From contig CATLHM010000005.1 of the NCBI GenBank assembly GCA_949949005.1, forward strand, positions 62,001-126,000: a DNA stretch of 64,000 bases, written 5' to 3'. The notes under the pieces are model-generated. The model did no database searches. It was given only the letters and a program-made list of their open reading frames with translations, and was not told where the DNA came from. Within the stretch, counting starts at the first letter, position 1, and every line of letters begins with the position of its first letter. Both the position numbers and the translations under genes were made by a program. The stretch is from an uncultured Lachnospiraceae bacterium. Lineage in GTDB: Bacteria; Bacillota; Clostridia; Lachnospirales; Lachnospiraceae. This document shows, piece after piece, positions 15,956-24,330 of this stretch.

Positions 15956-17338
15956 TCATGAATAATATTTTTGATTCTTACTTTTTGGTTTATCTGGCAA
16001 TGTCATTTTTAATCTGCCCTCTTTCACCAAAGTATTTAAATATTTTCTTCTAAAACTTGTCCGGCTGTCAAATCCAAATTGTTTCATGATTTCCGGTATG
16101 GATCTTGCTTCTTTACAAAAATCTAAAATCATCATAACCACATCATGACCATTTTGGTCATGATCTCTATCACTTTGACCAAGATGCAAATCCTCCTCGT
16201 CATTCAGCAATTCCAGATATTTATCACATGCCTTACATAATACCATAATTCCAGATACGCTGATATTGTATTCCGGCAGACGACCATCGTACTTTGCACA
16301 CGCATCCTTGATTTTGTCAAACCCTCTTCCCCATGCCTCTATCATACCGCTCTTAAAGAAAACATTTGCCAGCTTAGGATTATACGGCTTAGAAGAATGC
16401 TTTTCAAACAGTTTCTCCGTTGAGTTAAGCTCAAACGGCATCTCACCATCATTCCAGATATATATTTTATCCTCGTATACGCTGATCTGAATCGGATTGC
16501 AGGCACTATAATCCTTATGAACCACTGCATTCAGTAATATCTCACGGAACGCTTCCTGTGGAAACATAAACTGCTCAATCCTCTGAATCCCTTCATAGTA
16601 AATCAGAGCTTTCAAATATTTTGTATAAACCAAATCAACCGTCTTATCAATCTGTTCAATCAGAGTTCCATGCACCTCATCCTGATATTTCAAATCAGAA
16701 TCGGAATCGCCAAAATAACCAATCTTGATATAAGAACCTGTAACCCATTTCTCCGGATCTTTATAAAAGGCAAGCATTGCTGCTCTGATCAGATATCCTT
16801 CCTCATCAATTAGATGAAGGTTTTCCATCAATATCGAATCATCTACTTTGGCTTCCTCCTCTGTCAGCCTACCTCTCCGTATCGCCTTTTCTTTTAGTAA
16901 ATCAATCGCTTCTCTCCTTAAATCTGTTACTTTCAGCTTTGGAATCGGCAGACCGTCCCATGTTCTGCCCTGTGACTTTAAGATTGCTTTATCCAGTTCT
17001 TTTCCCGTTATCGTTCTCATTGTGCTGCCAGAACGGTAAAAATATTTGCCATGATAGCTGATAAGTGATGGATACTTGTCCACAATGATCTCAATATATT
17101 GCAGTCTTCCCTTATATAGTAAATTTACATCCGCTACAATGCCCATTGTGTCAGTAATCTTATTGGGAATAGCTTCCAATAACTTTTTTCTGTCTTTATC
17201 ACTAAGTCCGACAACCTGCCCATCATCATTTTTGCCTATATAAAGCGTTCCGCCGTATGCGTTTGCATATCCGCAAATCCACTCTAAAAATTCATCATGC
17301 CATGATTCTTTGTATTCTATTGTCTGGTGTTCTGGCAT
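15956..17338 (-). CDS. AlbA_2 / HATPase_c_4 domain protein (RecG-like annotation)
   Basis: About 460 residues. The N-terminus (TIEYKESWHDEFLEWICGYANAYGGTLYIGKNDDG, about residues 4-40) is the AlbA_2/Schlafen-type fold of PF04326. The middle region (IQISVYEDKIYIWNDGEMPFEL, then GRGFDKI) resembles the GHKL-type ATP-binding domain that follows it in COG2865 proteins. The C-terminus looks like a winged helix (FDSRTSFRRKYLNTLVKEGRL). Such proteins are often labelled ATP-dependent helicase RecG-like but have no helicase motor; a regulatory or defence role is likely. The ATG at 17338 with AGGTG at six bases is preferred to the GTG at 17347. AT-rich compared with neighbours, which suggests transfer. 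Confidence 0.85.
   Translation of the reverse strand: MPEHQTIEYKESWHDEFLEWICGYANAYGGTLYIGKNDDGQVVGLSDKDRKKLLEAIPNKITDTMGIVADVNLLYKGRLQYIEIIVDKYPSLISYHGKYFYRSGSTMRTITGKELDKAILKSQGRTWDGLPIPKLKVTDLRREAIDLLKEKAIRRGRLTEEEAKVDDSILMENLHLIDEEGYLIRAAMLAFYKDPEKWVTGSYIKIGYFGDSDSDLKYQDEVHGTLIEQIDKTVDLVYTKYLKALIYYEGIQRIEQFMFPQEAFREILLNAVVHKDYSACNPIQISVYEDKIYIWNDGEMPFELNSTEKLFEKHSSKPYNPKLANVFFKSGMIEAWGRGFDKIKDACAKYDGRLPEYNISVSGIMVLCKACDKYLELLNDEEDLHLGQSDRDHDQNGHDVVMMILDFCKEARSIPEIMKQFGFDSRTSFRRKYLNTLVKEGRLKMTLPDKPKSKNQKYYS
16142..16164. repeat. Perfect 9-5-9 palindrome inside the AlbA_2 gene
   Basis: ATCATGACC, five bases, GGTCATGAT. It encodes an Asp/His-rich stretch in the linker before the C-terminal domain. 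Confidence 0.6.
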
Positions 17339-17426
17339 ACTCTTCACCTACTGCTTTCTTATATTCTAACATACCGTCCTATTCGGCGGCTCCCATTTTC
17401 TGACAGGTTTGCAAAAAAACTGTTAT

Positions 17427-18713
17427 TTAACAGATTTTCTCCAATGCCTGGGCCAGATCCGCAATCAGATCCTCCTTGTCCTCTATACCGCAGGAAATCC
17501 GAACCAGCCCCGCTGGCACGCCTGCCTCGGCCAACTGCTCCTCGCTCATCTGACGGTGGGTGGTGGAAGCCGGATTCAGACAGCATGTCCTTGCATCCGC
17601 CACATGGGTCTCAATGGCAGCCAGCTTCAAGTTTTTCATAAAGATTTCCGCCGCCCTGCGTCCCCCTTTTAGCTCAAAGGACACTACCCCGCAGCCGCCC
17701 CTCGGCATGTACTTCCTGGCAATCTCATGATACTTGTCAGAGGCCAGCCCCGGATAATTCACATAAGAAACCTTGGAATGGGCCTCTAGAAACTCCGCCA
17801 CCGCCTGTCCATTTTCCACATGGCGGGGCATACGCACATGCAAAGATTCCAGTCCCAGATTCAGGTAAAAGGCATTCTGGGGAGACTGGGCGCACCCAAA
17901 ATCCCGCATGAGCTGAGAGGTACACTTGGTAATAAAAGCCCCCTCTTTTCCGAATTTCTCTGCATAGGTAACGCCGTGATAGGACTCATCCGGCGTACAA
18001 AGCCCCGGAAACTTGTCCGCATGGGCCATCCAGTCAAACTTTCCTCCGTCCACAATAGCTCCCCCAAGGGCGGCTCCATGGCCGTCCATATATTTGGTGG
18101 TGGAATGGGTCACAATATCCGCCCCCCACTCAATGGGCCTGCAATTGACAGGGGTTGGAAAGGTATTGTCTACAATCAAGGGCACGCCGTGCTTATGGGC
18201 CGCCTCCGCAAATTTTTCTATGTCCAGAACGGTCAGCGCCGGGTTCGCAATAGACTCCCCAAAGACCGCCCTTGTATTGTCCTGAAACGCCTTATCCAGC
18301 TCTTCTTTCGTGCAGTCCGGCGACACAAAGGTCACCTCCACCCCCATCTTTGCCATAGTGACGGAAATCAAATTAAAGGTTCCCCCGTAAATAGAAGAGG
18401 AAGCCACAATATGGCTGCCACATTCGCAGATATTAAACAGGGCAAGGAAATTTGCCGCCTGCCCTGATGAGGTAAGCATTCCCGCCGTTCCGCCCTCTAA
18501 GTCCGCAATCTTAGCCGCCACCGCGTCATTGGTAGGGTTCTGCAGCCGGGAATAAAAATAGCCTGAATCCTCCAGGTCAAAGAGCCGGCCCATATCCTCG
18601 CCGGTTGCATATTTAAAGGTGGTGGACTGGATAATCGGTATCTGACGGGGCTGTCCATTTCCCGGGGTGTAGCCTGACTGCACACACTTTGTGCTTATCT
18701 TATAATCGCTCAT
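17427..18713 (-). CDS. metY: O-acetylhomoserine sulfhydrylase (homocysteine synthase)
   Basis: 428 residues, the length of MetY-type Cys/Met metabolism PLP enzymes. TKCVQSGYTPGNGQPRQIPI at the start, YSRLQNPTNDAVAAKIA (about 55), SSGQAANFLAL (about 82), and the PLP lysine in HSTTKYMDGHG (about 208). C-terminus has LVRISCGIEDKEDL. It makes homocysteine from O-acetylhomoserine and sulfide. A TATAAT box lies about 80 bases upstream (18791-18796). No S-box leader is visible. With metF it suggests direct sulfhydrylation as the methionine route. Confidence 0.93.
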   Translation of the reverse strand: MSDYKISTKCVQSGYTPGNGQPRQIPIIQSTTFKYATGEDMGRLFDLEDSGYFYSRLQNPTNDAVAAKIADLEGGTAGMLTSSGQAANFLALFNICECGSHIVASSSIYGGTFNLISVTMAKMGVEVTFVSPDCTKEELDKAFQDNTRAVFGESIANPALTVLDIEKFAEAAHKHGVPLIVDNTFPTPVNCRPIEWGADIVTHSTTKYMDGHGAALGGAIVDGGKFDWMAHADKFPGLCTPDESYHGVTYAEKFGKEGAFITKCTSQLMRDFGCAQSPQNAFYLNLGLESLHVRMPRHVENGQAVAEFLEAHSKVSYVNYPGLASDKYHEIARKYMPRGGCGVVSFELKGGRRAAEIFMKNLKLAAIETHVADARTCCLNPASTTHRQMSEEQLAEAGVPAGLVRISCGIEDKEDLIADLAQALEKIC

Positions 18714-18790
18714 CTTGTTTTATCGTCCTTTCATGCCTGTTCTATTTGAGGCAAAGCAACTGCTATTCACTTTGTCAGAGATCAAATTTT

Positions 18791-18821
18791 ATTATAATAT
18801 ATTTTCCGCTTTTTTTGTAAA
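18791..18821 (-). promoter_or_regulatory. Promoter of metY
   Basis: TTTACA/TTACAA (18815-18821) and TATAAT (18791-18796) with an 18-19 base spacer in a very AT-rich stretch. Confidence 0.5.
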
Positions 18822-18850
18822 AAATTTTTTAAGTGCTGTGAATAGTGATG

Positions 18851-18878
18851 AAAAAAGAGCCGGCCCAAAGGTCAGCTC
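18851..18878 (-). terminator. Terminator of DUF305 gene
   Basis: GAGCTG..CC / GG..CCGGCTC arms with one mismatch and TTTT-type loop, followed by TTTTTT on the minus strand. Confidence 0.75.
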
Positions 18879-18894
18879 CTTTTCAAAAAACTTA

Positions 18895-19464
18895 TCAGCA
18901 CCCCATACACCGTTGCAGATTCTGCATCTGCCGGGTCCCTCTTTTCTGGGAAGTGATGATCGCCTGCAAAATCGGTATCAGCTCCTTGCAGAGCGGGAAA
19001 CAGAGGGCGTTTTCAGCCATCCGCACTGCCCCCTCGTGGTGAGGGATCATCTCCCACATAAAATCGCAGCTTACCCGGTTAGAAACGCAGGCGTTTTTCA
19101 TCGCCGAAAACATCTCCCGCATGATCTTTTCCGTGTTTTCCTGGTATCTGCACACATCCTCCTTCTCATTCTTCTGCCTTAAGCAGCACTCCCTGATCTT
19201 TTGCATATTTTTTATGCTTTTCGTCTGTTCCTCGATGATCTGCTCCGCTATTTTGCAAAGTGTCTTGTTTTCCGTGTATTTGAGAATATTTTTTGACATC
19301 TCGATAGCCGCCTGGTGATGGGGAATCATCTGCATAATAAAATTATAGGAAATACTCCCGCTCAACTCCGCGCCGGTCATACACCAGATCATTTCGTCCA
19401 GAATCCCGTAAAAAGTATAAAGATATTCTTTAGCAGCATTATCAAATCTGCACTGTCTGTTCAT
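18895..19464 (-). CDS. Duplicated DUF305 protein
   Basis: 189 residues with two copies of the DUF305 core: MQMIPHHQAAIEMSKNI (about residues 44-60) and MWEMIPHHEGAVRMAENA (about 136-153). DUF305 is a ferritin-like helical fold, and the HH pair is a probable metal ligand; some members act in copper or metal handling. Six or more cysteines are scattered, including CRYQ, ECC and a C-terminal CMGC. There is no signal peptide, unlike many DUF305 proteins. The start codon overlaps the stop of a 38-residue Cys-rich reading frame (ATGA), and a terminator follows. Transcript may begin at the GH35 gene upstream. Confidence 0.8.
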   Translation of the reverse strand: MNRQCRFDNAAKEYLYTFYGILDEMIWCMTGAELSGSISYNFIMQMIPHHQAAIEMSKNILKYTENKTLCKIAEQIIEEQTKSIKNMQKIRECCLRQKNEKEDVCRYQENTEKIMREMFSAMKNACVSNRVSCDFMWEMIPHHEGAVRMAENALCFPLCKELIPILQAIITSQKRGTRQMQNLQRCMGC

Positions 19465-19577
19465 ATTGGCACCGCCTGTACGCCCTTTGTCTGCTTTGGA
19501 CGCACCACTTTTTTACTTCTATTATATTCGGCGCACTTTCCACAGTGACAGGAAGTTATACAGACCGGCGAACCCAT
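19461..19577 (-). CDS. Possible 38-aa Cys-rich peptide coupled to DUF305 gene
   Basis: This short frame runs from the ATG at 19577 (GGCGGAG three bases upstream) to a TGA that overlaps the DUF305 start in an ATGA arrangement. The peptide contains VCITSCHCGKCAEYN, four cysteines and a histidine in eleven residues, followed by a basic tail. The arrangement is typical of translational coupling, and the motif could bind a metal next to a putative metal-binding protein. It could also be chance in a short gap. Confidence 0.35.
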   Translation of the reverse strand: MGSPVCITSCHCGKCAEYNRSKKVVRPKQTKGVQAVPI

Positions 19578-19590
19578 GGTCTCCGCCGTC

Positions 19591-21342
19591 TCACCCCAGA
19601 AGCGGCTCGTCCACCAGCCGGATCTCCCCGGACGCCTTACCCTCCGTCTCAAAGATCAGTATGGTATTTTTCCCCTCCTTCAGCAGTGGAGCCGGAATGT
19701 ACAGCCGCTTTTGAGGGCCACTCTCCCAGAACCTTCCTATATTAAAGCCGTTCACCAACGCGCAGCCCTTCCCCCAGCCCGTAAAGTCAAGGAAAGTGTC
19801 CCCCAGCTCCTGCGCTTCAAAGGTAAACTCATAGAATCCCGGAGTGCCCTTTGCCAGAGGCTTTTCAAAGTCCAGCCCGGAGAGATCCTCCATGGGGAGA
19901 CAGTACTGCTTCCAATAATAAAGCTGGTGCCCATTTACCACCACGTTGCCGTCGATCCCCTTGCGCTGCCTCTCCATCTTGTAGCCATAATTCACCCTGC
20001 CCATGTTTTCCACCAGGACGGAGAGCTTCTCTCCCTTCGGAACCGGCTTCTCAAACACATGCTGATCCAAAAGCTCCCGGTCATAGAGGGTCAGTATCGG
20101 CCTCTCATCCACAAAAATACTGGCCCGGTCATTGGCATCCAAAAGCCTGATCATCCCAATATCCCCTGTATTTGCCAGATCGTTTTCATAAAGAATATAG
20201 CCGTATCCCTGGCCCAGCTTTTCCATCGACTGAGGCGATAAGTTATCGACCGGAGCAGTCAAATTTGTCAGATTAGGAAAAAGCCCGGTACTGCGCTCCG
20301 CCTTAAGCGTCCCATACCCTTTCCGCTTAATATCTGCGGTCAGCTTCATCTCCGGAATCCGGACATACTTAGAGATCACCTCCCTAAAGGCGTCATATTT
20401 AGGGGTGATCTGTCCGTCCTCCGTCAGTAGGGCGTCATAGTCATAGGAGGTTACATCCGGAGTCAGTTTTTCGTAATAATTTGAGCCATTGGTGAATCCG
20501 AAATTCGTCCCGCCGATAAACATATAAATGTTCACATGGCCCATATCCAGAATTTCATCCAAATCCCTGGCATGCTGCTCTGTGTCGCCGCCCATGTGCT
20601 CGGGAGCTCCCCAAAAGTCAAACCAGCCTACCCAGAATTCCATACACATCAGCGGATGGTTTTCGCCCACCTTTTTTTTCAGCACATTAAGCTGCAGACG
20701 TCCCTTCGACCCGAAGTTTACCGTCTGCTGTACGCCGTCCACCTCGCCGCAGTTTAACATATCCTCCACAAAGCCGTCGGAGGTGACAAGGGGTACGCTG
20801 CAGCCGCACTCGATCATGAGATCCCTTAAATATTCCGTATACCTGCGGTCATTTCCGTAGGATCCATACTCATTCTCCACCTGCATCATGATCACTGGGC
20901 CGCCCTCCGTAATCTGCAAAGGCGCGATCACGGAAAAGAGCTTCTCATAATACTCCCTCACATGCTTTAAGAAAGGCTCATAATTGCAGCGAAGCCGCAT
21001 CCCATCCTCCTTAAGAAGCCACCAGGGCAGCCCCCCGAATTCCCACTCCGCGCAAATATAGGGCGAAGGCCGCAGGATTACCCAAAGCCCCAGCTCCTGT
21101 GCAAGCCTTATAAAACCGGCAACATCCCTATCCCCGGAAAAGTCAAAAACTCCTTTTTCCTTCTCATGGAAATTCCAGGGAATGTAGGTTTCCACCGTGT
21201 TACATCCAAGCATTTTCAGCTTCTCCAGCCGATCCCTCCAGTACTCGGGCACGATCCGGAAATAATGGATACTTCCGGAAACAATTTTAACTTTTTCCCC
21301 ATCCAGATAGAAATCATCCTTAATCTCAAATCTGCAGCTCAT
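19591..21342 (-). CDS. GH35 beta-galactosidase
   Basis: About 583 residues. The barrel starts with GSIHYFRIVPEYWRDRLEKLK and PWNFHE, and has RPSPYICAEWEFGGLPWWL (about 91-110). The acid/base Glu is in QVENEYGSYG (about 158) and the nucleophile in CMEFWVGW (about 235). C-terminal beta domains include LVNGFNIGRFWESGPQKRLY. No signal peptide, so it acts inside the cell on imported beta-galactosides. The ATG at 21342 has AAGGAG eight bases upstream; the longer frame to 21438 runs into a repeat element. It is the last sugar gene after the lplABC-like transporter and therefore probably processes what that system imports. Confidence 0.94.
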   Translation of the reverse strand: MSCRFEIKDDFYLDGEKVKIVSGSIHYFRIVPEYWRDRLEKLKMLGCNTVETYIPWNFHEKEKGVFDFSGDRDVAGFIRLAQELGLWVILRPSPYICAEWEFGGLPWWLLKEDGMRLRCNYEPFLKHVREYYEKLFSVIAPLQITEGGPVIMMQVENEYGSYGNDRRYTEYLRDLMIECGCSVPLVTSDGFVEDMLNCGEVDGVQQTVNFGSKGRLQLNVLKKKVGENHPLMCMEFWVGWFDFWGAPEHMGGDTEQHARDLDEILDMGHVNIYMFIGGTNFGFTNGSNYYEKLTPDVTSYDYDALLTEDGQITPKYDAFREVISKYVRIPEMKLTADIKRKGYGTLKAERSTGLFPNLTNLTAPVDNLSPQSMEKLGQGYGYILYENDLANTGDIGMIRLLDANDRASIFVDERPILTLYDRELLDQHVFEKPVPKGEKLSVLVENMGRVNYGYKMERQRKGIDGNVVVNGHQLYYWKQYCLPMEDLSGLDFEKPLAKGTPGFYEFTFEAQELGDTFLDFTGWGKGCALVNGFNIGRFWESGPQKRLYIPAPLLKEGKNTILIFETEGKASGEIRLVDEPLLG

Positions 21343-21408
21343 AAATACTCTCCTTAACCTCTTTTTGATAAAATCAAGCGCTGTCATATTTCGCGAACCG
21401 GCTTGTCC

Positions 21409-21447
21409 AAACAACGGATGCCAGGCTCCGCCAGCCATCCTTATGTT
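21409..21447. repeat. 39-bp dispersed repeat, copy 1
   Basis: Differs from 52953-52991 at one base of 39. It forms an imperfect GGATG..CATCC hairpin around CCAGGCTCCGCCAGC. Lies between the solute-binding protein and GH35 genes. Confidence 0.8.
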
Positions 21448-21572
21448 AACAAAAAAGGCAGGGTCTTCCCCTACCTTTTCGTGAAGCAGGGAGGCGGCGC
21501 TGCCGCCCCTCCGCCCATTGTATTCTTTTTTCCTCTGCCTGTACAGAACTTTTTGCTCTATGCAAAGAGCTT

Positions 21573-23303
21573 TTATTTGTAAAGAGCGTCGAACTGTGCC
21601 TGCAGTGCTGCGGTAACGTCATCGATACCTGCATCTTTCAGCTTCTGCTGATACTCGGCAACGATTTCCTCAGCAGTTCCGGAGTACTTACCGAAAGAAA
21701 TCTGCTTCATGTAGTTGGTATGGATCTCGTTGATGTTCTGGATCTTAGCCTGGATGTCGTCAACCTCAGGTACGAACTGTCCGTAAGGATACTCGATCTT
21801 GATTCCATCATATTCAGCGTACAGTTTGTCAACAGCGTCCCAGTTAATCTCTGCGGATCTGATCTCGAGATCGTCGTTACGTCCCCACCAGAAGTTGGTA
21901 ACCATACCGGCTTTCTCATCGGTATATCCCTCAGGCGCCTGACGAAGGCCTTCGTCGTTCAGCTCCCATGAAACGCCCTCGATACCATAGTTGAAAAGCT
22001 TGTAGCAGTCGGGATCATTTCTGAGCAGGTCATAAACCATCAGGGCTCTCTCAGGGTTAGCGCTTCCTGCGGAAATAGCCATAGCGCCATGAGTAATGGA
22101 AAGGGCTACTACGTTCTTGCTCTCCTCGCCAAAGTAGAAGAAGCCTACCTCTGCGTCCGGATCATCCTGGAAAATCTTGTTGGATGTCTGTGCAGGGCTG
22201 CAAAGACCTGTCCAGGTCTGGGTATGATGCTGGTCAGCAGCAGTCTTACCAATCTTGAAATCGTCACGGTTGGTGGAAGCGGTGTTGTTGAGAACGTCTG
22301 TCTTCCAAACACCGATCTCATCCCACTCCTTCATCATCTTAGCGTACTCTACCAGAGAATCTGTCTCAGTTACATAAGGAGAGTAAACGGTATAGAGATC
22401 TTCCTTGGTGCCGCCCCACATAGCGCCGGCATTGATGCCGTCGATGGGCACATAGGTGGTCTTAGAATTAATCCAGCCGCTTACCATCTGTGCATAATGG
22501 GTTCCGTCAGAATCCCAAGGAGTAATGTCGGGATAAGCTTCCTTCACATATTTCCAGTAGGTGGTCATATCTTCCCAGCTATGTACGCCGTCTGCAAGTC
22601 CGGCTTCCTTTGCCCAGTCAAGACGGTAGATATAGCCGTGGTTTGTCCACTGTGCGTAATTATCCTCGGGCATCAGATAGATTTCGCCGTTGTACTTACA
22701 CATTTCCCAGTTCTCAGCGGGAACGCTTGCCCAGGTCTTGGGAGCGTAGGTCTTGAGCATATCCTCGGAGAGCTCAAGGAACGCGCCGTTCTTTGCGTTA
22801 GGCCATGCATCCAGCCAGTCGGAAGCGGTACCAACCAGATCCACTGTTCCGTCCATACGGGCCAGAGTCAGGTTGTAGTTGGAAAGATAATCTGTCCAGG
22901 AAATGAAATTGGTTTCCAGCTCTGCGTTTACCTTCTCGGTAAGGATGGCGTTTAACTGCTCCATAACTGCCTCATAGTTGGCAAGCTTGTCTCCTGAAGG
23001 AGCATCGCCGGTGGTCATGTAAACAATTTTTACATGCTCGGATGTGTCTACGTCCGCCCAGGGATCATCGGATGAAGCGGCTGCATCATCCCCTGCTGCT
23101 GCGGAATCGTCCGTAGCTGCTGCATCATCCGTAGATGCTGCGTCATCCGTAGCTGCGTCGTCGGATGAGGATGCGTCATCGGATGAAGATGTGTCTTCGG
23201 TAGCTGCGCCGTCGGATGAGGAAGAATCGCTTCCGCCCCCGCAGGCTGCCAGGCTGACTACCATGGTGGCAGCCAGAAGTACTGCAAGTAATTTCTTTTT
23301 CAT
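21573..23303 (-). CDS. Oligosaccharide ABC transporter solute-binding lipoprotein (LplA-type)
   Basis: 576 residues. A lipoprotein signal (MKKKLLAVLLAATMVVSLAAC, Cys 21) is followed by a Ser/Asp/Ala-only linker of about 55 residues (28-82), then a large periplasmic-binding-type domain (KIVYMTTGDAPSGDKLANYE onward) rich in aromatic residues. Size and partners match the CUT1/LplA group that binds oligosaccharides. Start ATG 23303 with GGAGG at seven bases. It follows two permeases, and no ATPase gene is nearby, so a shared MsmX-like ATPase would energise it (family knowledge). The hairpin at 23331-23356 may raise its expression relative to the permeases. Confidence 0.92.
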   Translation of the reverse strand: MKKKLLAVLLAATMVVSLAACGGGSDSSSSDGAATEDTSSSDDASSSDDAATDDAASTDDAAATDDSAAAGDDAAASSDDPWADVDTSEHVKIVYMTTGDAPSGDKLANYEAVMEQLNAILTEKVNAELETNFISWTDYLSNYNLTLARMDGTVDLVGTASDWLDAWPNAKNGAFLELSEDMLKTYAPKTWASVPAENWEMCKYNGEIYLMPEDNYAQWTNHGYIYRLDWAKEAGLADGVHSWEDMTTYWKYVKEAYPDITPWDSDGTHYAQMVSGWINSKTTYVPIDGINAGAMWGGTKEDLYTVYSPYVTETDSLVEYAKMMKEWDEIGVWKTDVLNNTASTNRDDFKIGKTAADQHHTQTWTGLCSPAQTSNKIFQDDPDAEVGFFYFGEESKNVVALSITHGAMAISAGSANPERALMVYDLLRNDPDCYKLFNYGIEGVSWELNDEGLRQAPEGYTDEKAGMVTNFWWGRNDDLEIRSAEINWDAVDKLYAEYDGIKIEYPYGQFVPEVDDIQAKIQNINEIHTNYMKQISFGKYSGTAEEIVAEYQQKLKDAGIDDVTAALQAQFDALYK

Positions 23304-23330
23304 TTTTTACCTCCATTTGATTTTTTTATA

Positions 23331-23356
23331 TTGAACCCTGCTTTGCAGAGTTTCAA
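23331..23356 (-). promoter_or_regulatory. Intercistronic hairpin before solute-binding protein gene
   Basis: TTGAA..CTCTGC / GCAGGG..TTCAA arms with a three-base loop between permease stop and binding-protein start. No strong T-run directly after it; mRNA processing or stabilisation is likely. Confidence 0.45.
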
Positions 23357-23358
23357 CC

Positions 23359-24282
23359 TTAACCCTTTACCGCACCAACGGTGATACCGCTGATGAAGTA
23401 TTTCTGTACGAAAGGATACAGAAGGACGATAGGCCCTGTCGCCAGAACGGCGTTTGCCATCTTAACGCTCTCCTGGGGAATATCGCCTAAGTCTACGAAC
23501 TGTCCCGCCACGGAGTTCTTAAGGGCATCTACCTTGTTCACAACCTCGTACAAAGTGTACTGCAGGGGCTTCACCGATACTTTCGAGCCCAAAAACAGGG
23601 AGGACTGATACCACTCATTCCAGTAACCCAGAGCCAGGAACAGACCGATAGTAGCCAGCGCCGGCTTAAGCATAGGCAGGATCAGGGAGATAAAGATCCT
23701 CATATCCCCGGCCCCGTCAATCTTCCCGGACTCTGTGATCTCGTGAGGAATGGCTTTCACGAAATTCTTCATCAGAATGATCAGCCAGGAGGACATCAGC
23801 AGAGGAAGAAGCACTGCAAAGTAGCTGTCCTGTAAGTGGTAAGTCTGCGTCATCGTCAGGTAGTAGGGAGCAAGACCTGCGGAAAACAGACTGGTAAAGT
23901 AAATGTAAAAGGAGATGGCGTTGCGGAAAGGGAAATCCCTTCTCTGCAATGCGTAGCCTGTCATTGAAATGATGGACAGTCCAACGCCGGTTCCCACTGC
24001 CGTCATCACGATGGTCAGCAGGTAGGACCACCAGATTCCCCCGCTTTTCACTACCATCTTATACGCTTCAAGGGTAAAGTCCTTGGGGAAGAGCTGTACG
24101 CCAAATTCCCTGATCGCCGCCTCACTGGTAAAGGAGGAGCTTACGATGATAAGGAAAGGAACGATACAGCAGACCGCGTAAAAGGTGATAAACGCATATC
24201 CGAATCCCCTGATAATTTTATCCGAAGTGCCAAGCCTTACCTTGGCGCTCGATTCCATTAAATCCATATTTTTATTTGCCAT
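23359..24282 (-). CDS. Carbohydrate ABC permease (LplC/YtcP-type)
   Basis: 307 residues with six predicted membrane segments. The inner-membrane coupling loop is ESGKIDGAGDMRIFISLILPMLKPALATI (read as EAA-loop, about 195-225). The C-terminus is FISGITVGAVKG, a hallmark of this permease group. ATG at 24282 with GGAGG at six bases. It is 48 bases downstream of its partner permease and feeds the uptake system whose binding protein is at 21573-23303. Confidence 0.92.
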   Translation of the reverse strand: MANKNMDLMESSAKVRLGTSDKIIRGFGYAFITFYAVCCIVPFLIIVSSSFTSEAAIREFGVQLFPKDFTLEAYKMVVKSGGIWWSYLLTIVMTAVGTGVGLSIISMTGYALQRRDFPFRNAISFYIYFTSLFSAGLAPYYLTMTQTYHLQDSYFAVLLPLLMSSWLIILMKNFVKAIPHEITESGKIDGAGDMRIFISLILPMLKPALATIGLFLALGYWNEWYQSSLFLGSKVSVKPLQYTLYEVVNKVDALKNSVAGQFVDLGDIPQESVKMANAVLATGPIVLLYPFVQKYFISGITVGAVKG

Positions 24283-24330
24283 GATTAACCTCCGCTTCCG
24301 ATTAAATACATTTGTCTGGAATGTCGTTCC

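Noticed and set aside
19591-21438. GH35 start at 21438
   Set aside because: The extra residues lie in the 39-bp repeat, and AAGGAG precedes the ATG at 21342.
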